Positions 30,814-35,489 of a stretch of DNA of 35,489 bases are shown here, one piece after another; position 1 is the first letter of the stretch; every line of letters begins with the position of its first letter. A model generated the notes under the pieces. That model did not search any database and had not been told where the DNA came from. It saw only the letters and a list, made by a program, of their open reading frames with translations. The DNA comes from Lachnospiraceae bacterium (GTDB lineage: Bacteria; Bacillota; Clostridia; Lachnospirales; Lachnospiraceae), in NCBI GenBank assembly GCA_900757195.1, contig CAAEMZ010000012.1, forward strand, positions 1-35,489. Reading direction: 5' to 3'. Made by a program: the position numbers and the translations under genes.

Positions 30814-31112
30814 TGGCTGATATTAAATATTATGACGTAATCCTTAAACCAGTGATTACAGAAAAAAGTATGAACCAGATGGCTGAGAAAAAATACACTT
30901 TCTTAGTGCATCCACAGGCTACAAAGAGCCAGGTAAAAGAAGCTGTTGAAAAAATGTTCGAAGGAACAAAGGTTGCAAGTGTAAACACAATGAACTGCGA
31001 CGGCAAAACAAAAAGACGCGGCATGGTTTACGGAAAAACAGCTCAGACAAAAAAAGCAATTGTTAAATTAACAGAAGACAGCAAAGACATCGAAATTTTT
31101 GCAGGTCTGTAA
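30813..31112 (+). CDS. rplW: 50S ribosomal protein L23
   Basis: Exit-tunnel rim protein that docks trigger factor and SRP. The product has 99 residues with KPVITEKSMN at the start and FLVHPQATKSQVKEAVE in the domain core, then the KRRGMVYGKTAQTKKAIV tail. The ATG overlaps the rplD stop (TAATG), and CAGGAGGT sits just ahead of it. Confidence 0.98.
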   Translation: MADIKYYDVILKPVITEKSMNQMAEKKYTFLVHPQATKSQVKEAVEKMFEGTKVASVNTMNCDGKTKRRGMVYGKTAQTKKAIVKLTEDSKDIEIFAGL

Positions 31113-31194
31113 GATAAACAGGCGTTGAAACAAACGCGGGAACATACGCAAACAAGCGTGACAATAAATCAGGCACTTGAAAGGAGTGAATAAA

Positions 31195-32040
31195 ATGGGC
31201 ATTAAAACATTTAACCCATATACACCTTCCAGAAGACATATGACCGGCTCTGATTTCTCGGAGATTACAAAATCCGCACCGATGAAATCCTTAGTTGCTA
31301 AAAAAAGCAAAACGGCTGGACGTAATAATCAGGGGAAAATCACAGTAAGACATCACGGCGGTGGTGCAAAACAGAAATATAGAATTATCGATTTCAAGAG
31401 AAATAAAAAAGATGGTATTCCGGCAACTGTTAAAGCGATCGAATACGATCCAAACAGAACAGCAAATATCGCATTAATCTGCTATGCAGACGGTGAATAT
31501 GCATATATCCTGGCTCCGAACGGTCTCAAAGTTGGTATGACAGTTGTGAGCGGTACAGGCGCAGAAATCAGAGTAGGTAACTGCTTACCACTTTCTGAAA
31601 TTCCGGTTGGTACTCAGGTACACAACATTGAATTATATCCTGGCAAGGGCGGACAGTTAGTACGTTCTGCTGGTAACAGCGCTCAGTTAATGGCTAAGGA
31701 AGGCAAATATGCAACCCTTAGATTGCCTTCCGGCGAAATGAGAATGGTACCAATCAGCGGCCGCGCTACAATCGGTCAGGTTGGAAACACAGATCATGAA
31801 CTGATTAACATCGGTAAAGCTGGTCGTAAACGTCACATGGGTATCCGCCCAACAGTCCGCGGTTCTGTTATGAACCCGAATGACCATCCACACGGTGGTG
31901 GTGAAGGACGCGCACCAATCGGACGTTCTGGCCCAATGACTCCGTGGGGCAAACCGGCACTTGGTCTTAAGACTCGTAAGAAGAACAAGAAATCCAATAA
32001 GATGATTGTTCGTAGACGCGACGGAAGCATGATTAAATAA
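31195..32040 (+). CDS. rplB: 50S ribosomal protein L2
   Basis: Highly conserved protein needed for subunit joining and peptidyl transferase assembly. The product has 281 residues: MGIKTFNPYTPSRRHM at the N-terminus, TVRHHGGGAKQKYRIIDF, and the C-terminal VMNPNDHPHGGGEGRAP motif with the critical His. AAAGGAGT ends 7 bases before the ATG at 31195; an earlier in-frame ATG at 31177 precedes the SD and is not used. The 82-base gap after rplW shows no clear signal. Confidence 0.98.
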   Translation: MGIKTFNPYTPSRRHMTGSDFSEITKSAPMKSLVAKKSKTAGRNNQGKITVRHHGGGAKQKYRIIDFKRNKKDGIPATVKAIEYDPNRTANIALICYADGEYAYILAPNGLKVGMTVVSGTGAEIRVGNCLPLSEIPVGTQVHNIELYPGKGGQLVRSAGNSAQLMAKEGKYATLRLPSGEMRMVPISGRATIGQVGNTDHELINIGKAGRKRHMGIRPTVRGSVMNPNDHPHGGGEGRAPIGRSGPMTPWGKPALGLKTRKKNKKSNKMIVRRRDGSMIK

Positions 32041-32064
32041 GAATAATCTAAGGAGGTAAGACGC

Positions 32065-32343
32065 ATGTCTAGATCATTAAAAAAAGGCCCATTTGCAGAT
32101 GCAAGCTTACTTAAAAAAGTAGACGCTATGAACGCTGCCGGCGACAAGTCTGTTATTAAGACCTGGTCCCGCCGTTCAACAATCTTCCCGCAGATGGTTG
32201 GACATACAATTGCTGTACATGATGGTAGAAAACATGTTCCTGTATATGTTACAGAAGATATGGTTGGCCACAAATTAGGTGAATTTGTTGCTACACGTAC
32301 TTACAGAGGACATGGCAAAGACGAAAAGAAAGCAAGACGTTAG
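32065..32343 (+). CDS. rpsS: 30S ribosomal protein S19
   Basis: 30S head protein near the A-site finger. The product has 92 residues, opening SRSLKKGPF, with TWSRRSTIFPQMVGHTIAVH and GHKLGEFVATRTYRGH. AAGGAGGT lies 9 bases upstream. Standard place after rplB. Confidence 0.98.
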   Translation: MSRSLKKGPFADASLLKKVDAMNAAGDKSVIKTWSRRSTIFPQMVGHTIAVHDGRKHVPVYVTEDMVGHKLGEFVATRTYRGHGKDEKKARR

Positions 32344-32363
32344 TTTGAAAGGAGGTTTTATCC

Positions 32364-32750
32364 ATGGCTAAAGGACATAGATCCCAAATTAAAAGAGAAA
32401 GAAATGCGAACAAAGATACAAGACCTAGCGCAAAATTATCCTACGCCAGAGTCTCCGTTCAGAAAGCGTGCTTCGTTCTCGACGCAATCAGAGGCAAGGA
32501 TGTAAAAACAGCATTAGCTATTTTGGCATATAACCCAAGATACGCTTCTTCAGTAATAGAGAAATTATTAAAATCTGCAATCGCAAATGCAGAAAACAAC
32601 AATGGAATGAACCCAGACAACTTATTCATTGAAGAGTGCTACGCAGACAAAGGACCTACAATGAAGAGAATTCAGCCGAGAGCACAGGGAAGAGCTTACA
32701 GAATCGAAAAGAGAACAAGCCACATTACCCTTGTGCTGAATGAGAGATAG
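32364..32750 (+). CDS. rplV: 50S ribosomal protein L22
   Basis: Large-subunit protein whose long hairpin reaches the exit tunnel and affects macrolide action. The product has 128 residues; the conserved hairpin region reads ADKGPTMKRIQPRAQGRA, followed by the HITLVL terminus. A short basic N-terminal extension is typical for Lachnospiraceae. AAAGGAGG ends a few bases before the ATG. Confidence 0.97.
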   Translation: MAKGHRSQIKRERNANKDTRPSAKLSYARVSVQKACFVLDAIRGKDVKTALAILAYNPRYASSVIEKLLKSAIANAENNNGMNPDNLFIEECYADKGPTMKRIQPRAQGRAYRIEKRTSHITLVLNER

Positions 32751-32760
32751 GAGGAAAATC

Positions 32761-33417
32761 ATGGGACAGAAAGTTAATCCTCACGGCCTCAGAGTCGGAA
32801 TTATTAAGGATTGGGATTCCAGATGGTATGCAGAAGCAGATTTTGCAGATAATCTGGTAGAAGATTACGAAATCAGAAAATACCTTAAAAAGAGATTATA
32901 CAATGCAGGCATTGCTAAGATCGAAATGGAAAGAGCATCTGACCGTCTTAAGATTATCATCTATACAGCAAAACCTGGTGTAGTTATCGGTAAGGGTGGT
33001 TCTGAAATCGAAAAAGTTAAGAGAGAACTTCAGAAGTTTACAGATAAAAAATTATTACTTGACATCAAAGAAGTAAAAAGACCTGAAAGAGACGCTCAGC
33101 TCGTTGCTGAAAACATTGCAGCACAGCTTGAAAACCGTATTTCTTTCCGTAGAGCTATGAAATCCTCCATGCAGAGAACAATGAGAGCTGGATGCAAGGG
33201 TATCAAAACTTCCGTATCCGGTCGTCTCGGCGGTGCAGATATGGCTCGTACAGAGTTCTACAGCGAAGGTACTATTCCGCTTCAGACATTAAGAGCTGAC
33301 ATCGATTACGGTTTCGCAGAAGCCGATACAACCTATGGTAAAGTTGGTGTTAAAACATGGATTTACCATGGAGAAGTACTTCCGGCAAAGGGAGCAAAGG
33401 AAGGGAGCGATAAATAA
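32761..33417 (+). CDS. rpsC: 30S ribosomal protein S3
   Basis: 30S head protein at the mRNA entry channel. The product has 218 residues: MGQKVNPHGLRVGI at the start, a KH domain with KPGVVIGKGGSEIEK, and the C-terminal domain with GRLGGADMARTE. Start at 32761 is the standard one, with AGGAGG before it; the frame reaching back to 32740 overlaps rplV. Confidence 0.98.
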   Translation: MGQKVNPHGLRVGIIKDWDSRWYAEADFADNLVEDYEIRKYLKKRLYNAGIAKIEMERASDRLKIIIYTAKPGVVIGKGGSEIEKVKRELQKFTDKKLLLDIKEVKRPERDAQLVAENIAAQLENRISFRRAMKSSMQRTMRAGCKGIKTSVSGRLGGADMARTEFYSEGTIPLQTLRADIDYGFAEADTTYGKVGVKTWIYHGEVLPAKGAKEGSDK

Positions 33418-33854
33418 TGTTAATGCCAAAAAGAGTTAAACGTCGTAAGCAGTTCCGTGGCAGTATGAGAGGAAAGGCAACACGTGGTAATAAAATTTCT
33501 TACGGTGAATATGGTATCGTAGCCTTAGAGCCAGGTTGGATCCGCTCCAATCAGATCGAGGCAGCCCGTATCGCTATGACACGTTATATCAAGCGTGGTG
33601 GTAAAGTTTGGATCAAAATTTTCCCAGATAAACCAGTAACTACAAAACCTGCTGAAACACGTATGGGTTCCGGTAAAGGATCTCTTGAATACTGGGTAGC
33701 TGTTGTTAAGCCAGGCCGCGTAATGTTTGAAATCGCTGGCGTTCCTGAAGAAGTAGCAAGAGAAGCGCTTCGTCTTGCAACTCACAAGCTTCCTGTAAAA
33801 TGTAAAGTTGTTTCTCGCGAAGATTTAGAAGGCGGTGATAACAGTGAAAATTAA
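33417..33854 (+). CDS. rplP: 50S ribosomal protein L16
   Basis: Large-subunit protein that helps position tRNA at the A and P sites. The product has 145 residues with the usual MLMPKRVKRRKQFRG start, then GNKISYGEYG, RMGSGKGSLEYWVAVVKPGR and EVAREALRLATHKLP. The ATG shares a base with the rpsC stop; AAGGAAGGGAG precedes it. Confidence 0.98.
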   Translation: MLMPKRVKRRKQFRGSMRGKATRGNKISYGEYGIVALEPGWIRSNQIEAARIAMTRYIKRGGKVWIKIFPDKPVTTKPAETRMGSGKGSLEYWVAVVKPGRVMFEIAGVPEEVAREALRLATHKLPVKCKVVSREDLEGGDNSEN

Positions 33855-34053
33855 TGTATATGTAGAAGATTTAAAGAAGAAATCAGCTGCAGAATTAAAT
33901 AACGAATTAGTAGCTGCTAAAAAGGAACTTTTCAACCTGAGATTCCAGAACGCAACAAATCAGTTAGATAACACAAGCAGAATTAAAGAAGTTCGCAAAA
34001 ATATTGCCAGAATTCAGACCGTTATCTCTGAAAAAGCGAACGCTGCAGAGTAA
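33844..34053 (+). CDS. rpmC: 50S ribosomal protein L29
   Basis: Small exit-tunnel-rim protein, two antiparallel helices. From the GTG at 33844 it has 69 residues, MKINVYVEDLKKKSAAE..., with the signature KELFNLRFQNATNQLDN. GTG at 33835 is also in frame, but the family start is MKI, and the AAGGCGGTG site spaces better to 33844. It overlaps the rplP end by 11 bases, so translation is coupled. Confidence 0.95.
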   Translation: MKINVYVEDLKKKSAAELNNELVAAKKELFNLRFQNATNQLDNTSRIKEVRKNIARIQTVISEKANAAE

Positions 34054-34073
34054 TCTAGAAAGGAGGAATTGTT

Positions 34074-34328
34074 GTGGAAAGAAACCTTAGAAAAGTAAGA
34101 GTTGGAAAAGTAGTCAGCAATAAGATGGACAAGACAATCGTTGTTGCTATTGAAGACCGTGTAAAACATCCTCTTTATAAGAAGATTGTTAATAGAACTT
34201 ATAAATTAAAAGCACATGATGAAGCAAATGAATGTAACATCGGTGACAGAGTAAAAGTAATGGAAACAAGACCTTTATCTAAAGATAAGAGATGGAGACT
34301 TGTGGAAATCGTAGAAAAAGCTAAATAA
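34074..34328 (+). CDS. rpsQ: 30S ribosomal protein S17
   Basis: Primary 16S rRNA-binding protein with an OB fold. The product has 84 residues with MDKTIVVAIEDRVKHPLYKK and CNIGDRVKVMETRPLSKDK. The start codon is GTG, with AAAGGAGGAA upstream. Standard order after rpmC. Confidence 0.98.
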   Translation: MERNLRKVRVGKVVSNKMDKTIVVAIEDRVKHPLYKKIVNRTYKLKAHDEANECNIGDRVKVMETRPLSKDKRWRLVEIVEKAK

Positions 34329-34355
34329 TTGGTTTCGAAATAAGGAGGTAACGTC

Positions 34356-34724
34356 ATGATTCAACAGGAGACTAGACTTCGTGTTGCTGACAATACAGGT
34401 GCTAAAGAATTACTTTGCATTCGTGTGTTAGGCGGCTCCACAAGAAGATATGCGAACATCGGTGACATTATCGTTGCTTCGGTCAAAGATGCAACACCAG
34501 GCGGTGTTGTAAAAAAAGGCGACGTTGTTAAAGCCGTTGTTGTACGTACTGTAAAAGGTGCTCGTCGTAAAGACGGTTCATATATCAGATTCGACGAAAA
34601 TGCTGCAGTTATCATCAAAGATGATATGAATCCAAAGGGAACACGTATCTTTGGACCTGTAGCCAGAGAGCTGAGAGAAAAACAGTTTATGAAAATTGTA
34701 TCCTTAGCACCAGAAGTACTTTAA
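34356..34724 (+). CDS. rplN: 50S ribosomal protein L14
   Basis: Large-subunit interface protein that contacts 16S rRNA and RsfS. The product has 122 residues, the exact usual length, starting MIQQETRLRVADNTGAKEL and containing RRKDGSYIRFDENAAVI and GTRIFGPVAREL. TAAGGAGGT precedes the ATG. Confidence 0.98.
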   Translation: MIQQETRLRVADNTGAKELLCIRVLGGSTRRYANIGDIIVASVKDATPGGVVKKGDVVKAVVVRTVKGARRKDGSYIRFDENAAVIIKDDMNPKGTRIFGPVARELREKQFMKIVSLAPEVL

Positions 34725-34737
34725 GGAGGTGTCGGCT

Positions 34738-35046
34738 GTGTCTATGAAAATTAAGAAAGATGATCTTGTAAAGGTTATCGCAGGTAAAGATAAAGGCAAA
34801 GAAGGCAAGGTTATTGCTGTAAATCAGAAAAAAGGCACCGTTCTCGTTGAAGGTGTTAACATGATTACAAAACATACAAAACCATCTGCACAGAATCAGG
34901 CAGGCGGAATCATCAACCAGGAAGCTCCGATTGATGCATCAAACGTAATGTACGTTTACAAAGGAAAAGCAACACGTATCGGTTTTGCTGAAAAAGACGG
35001 TAAAAAAGTTCGTGTGGCTAAATCCACTGGCGATATTATTGACTAA
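34738..35046 (+). CDS. rplX: 50S ribosomal protein L24
   Basis: Initiator of large-subunit assembly, with a KOW motif at the N-terminus (DDLVKVIAGKDKGKEGKV). From the GTG at 34738 the product has 102 residues. AAGGAGG (34723-34729) lies 8 bases before that GTG and 14 before the ATG at 34744, so the GTG is favoured; GTG at 34729 lies inside the SD. C-terminal features include TKHTKPSAQNQAGGI. Confidence 0.95.
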   Translation: MSMKIKKDDLVKVIAGKDKGKEGKVIAVNQKKGTVLVEGVNMITKHTKPSAQNQAGGIINQEAPIDASNVMYVYKGKATRIGFAEKDGKKVRVAKSTGDIID

Positions 35047-35068
35047 TTGAGAAGGGAGGTTTTTAACG

Positions 35069-35489
35069 GTGAGTAGATTAAAAGATATGTACTACAATGA
35101 AATCGTTCCGGCAATGGTTTCAAAGTTTGGATATAAAAATATCATGCAGGTACCAAAGCTTGACAAAATCGTTCTGAACATGGGCGTTGGCGAAGCTAAA
35201 GACAATGCGAAAGTTTTGGAATCCGCAGTTAAAGATATGGAAACAATTGCAGGTCAGAAGGTTATTCTGACAAAAGCAAAAAATTCTGTGGCTAACTTCA
35301 AAATCAGAGAGGGCATGGCTATCGGATGTAAAACAACTCTGAGAGGCGAAAAAATGTATGAATTCGCTGATCGTCTTGTAAACCTGGCACTGCCTCGTGT
35401 ACGTGACTTCAGAGGTGTAAATCCGGATGCTTTCGATGGCAGAGGTAACTACTCGTTAGGTATTAAAGAACAATTAATCTTCCCTGAAA
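35069..35489 (+). CDS. rplE: 50S ribosomal protein L5, N-terminal part (3' end outside window)
   Basis: Central protuberance protein that binds 5S rRNA. Translation from the GTG at 35069 (GGGAGG at 35054-35059) gives an open frame of 140 codons to the window end; the family has about 180 residues. Features: VSRLKDMYYNEIVPAM, KLDKIVLNMGVGEAK, TLRGEKMYEFADRL and DFRGVNPDAFDGRGNY. No stop is reached, so the gene continues beyond the window, probably followed by rpsN/rpsZ and rpsH. Confidence 0.97.
   Translation, partial: MSRLKDMYYNEIVPAMVSKFGYKNIMQVPKLDKIVLNMGVGEAKDNAKVLESAVKDMETIAGQKVILTKAKNSVANFKIREGMAIGCKTTLRGEKMYEFADRLVNLALPRVRDFRGVNPDAFDGRGNYSLGIKEQLIFPE

Overview
The window reads as chromosome of a low-to-mid-GC, Gram-positive, obligately anaerobic Clostridia, most likely a Lachnospiraceae gut commensal. 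Support comes from the family content (zinc-ribbon/DUF5685/J-domain cluster, DUF6320 acyltransferase, ECF sigma with a membrane anti-sigma-like partner, propionate-type CoA-transferase), consistently strong Shine-Dalgarno sites and near-consensus sigma-A promoters. The genus cannot be told from the sequence alone. No tRNA, rRNA, transposase, integrase, CRISPR or phage gene was seen.

Layout: (1) 1-2105, end of the str operon: 3' part of fusA, then tuf with its own promoter and a strong terminator. (2) 2109-8076, a cobalamin-riboswitch operon: a lipoprotein form of the cobaltochelatase CbiK, a lipoprotein with two related beta-rich domains, and a BtuFCD-type ABC importer whose ATPase carries an extra C-terminal domain. 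(3) 8096-14981, a long co-directional run: alpha/beta hydrolase, condensation-fold acyltransferase with a membrane tail, nitroreductase, HD protein, acetolactate synthase ilvB-ilvN, and a TetR regulator ending at a terminator. (4) 15011-17059, a degenerate MntP-like membrane protein with a probable frameshift at its start, and an unassigned radical SAM enzyme. (5) 17079-18710, threonine aldolase and a GreA-type factor behind a promoter buried in a long inverted repeat. (6) 18743-20658, the zinc-ribbon/DUF5685/J-domain cluster. (7) 20701-22456, a propionate-type CoA-transferase. (8) 22516-24310, CoA-pyrophosphatase-like Nudix, a conserved unknown and a YjjG nucleotidase. (9) 24347-26451, ECF sigma and its putative anti-sigma. 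(10) 26514-27709, a two-gene ThrE exporter, convergent with a minus-strand RlmI-like methyltransferase (27771-28631). (11) 28838-35489, the S10 operon promoter, a structured leader and rpsJ-rplC-rplD-rplW-rplB-rpsS-rplV-rpsC-rplP-rpmC-rpsQ-rplN-rplX-rplE, cut by the window end.

In many Firmicutes tuf is followed directly by rpsJ; here about 27 kb of mostly metabolic and transport genes lies between them. By eye, the intervening block is richer in GC and in CGG/CCG/GGC-type codons than the translation genes that flank it. The most interesting points are the extracytoplasmic CbiK with the fused ABC ATPase in the B12 operon, the 22-bp stem that would hide the threonine aldolase start codon in read-through mRNA, the palindromic candidate operator between the TetR gene and a broken MntP-like gene, and the structured S10 leader with the rpsJ Shine-Dalgarno site in a terminator-like hairpin.
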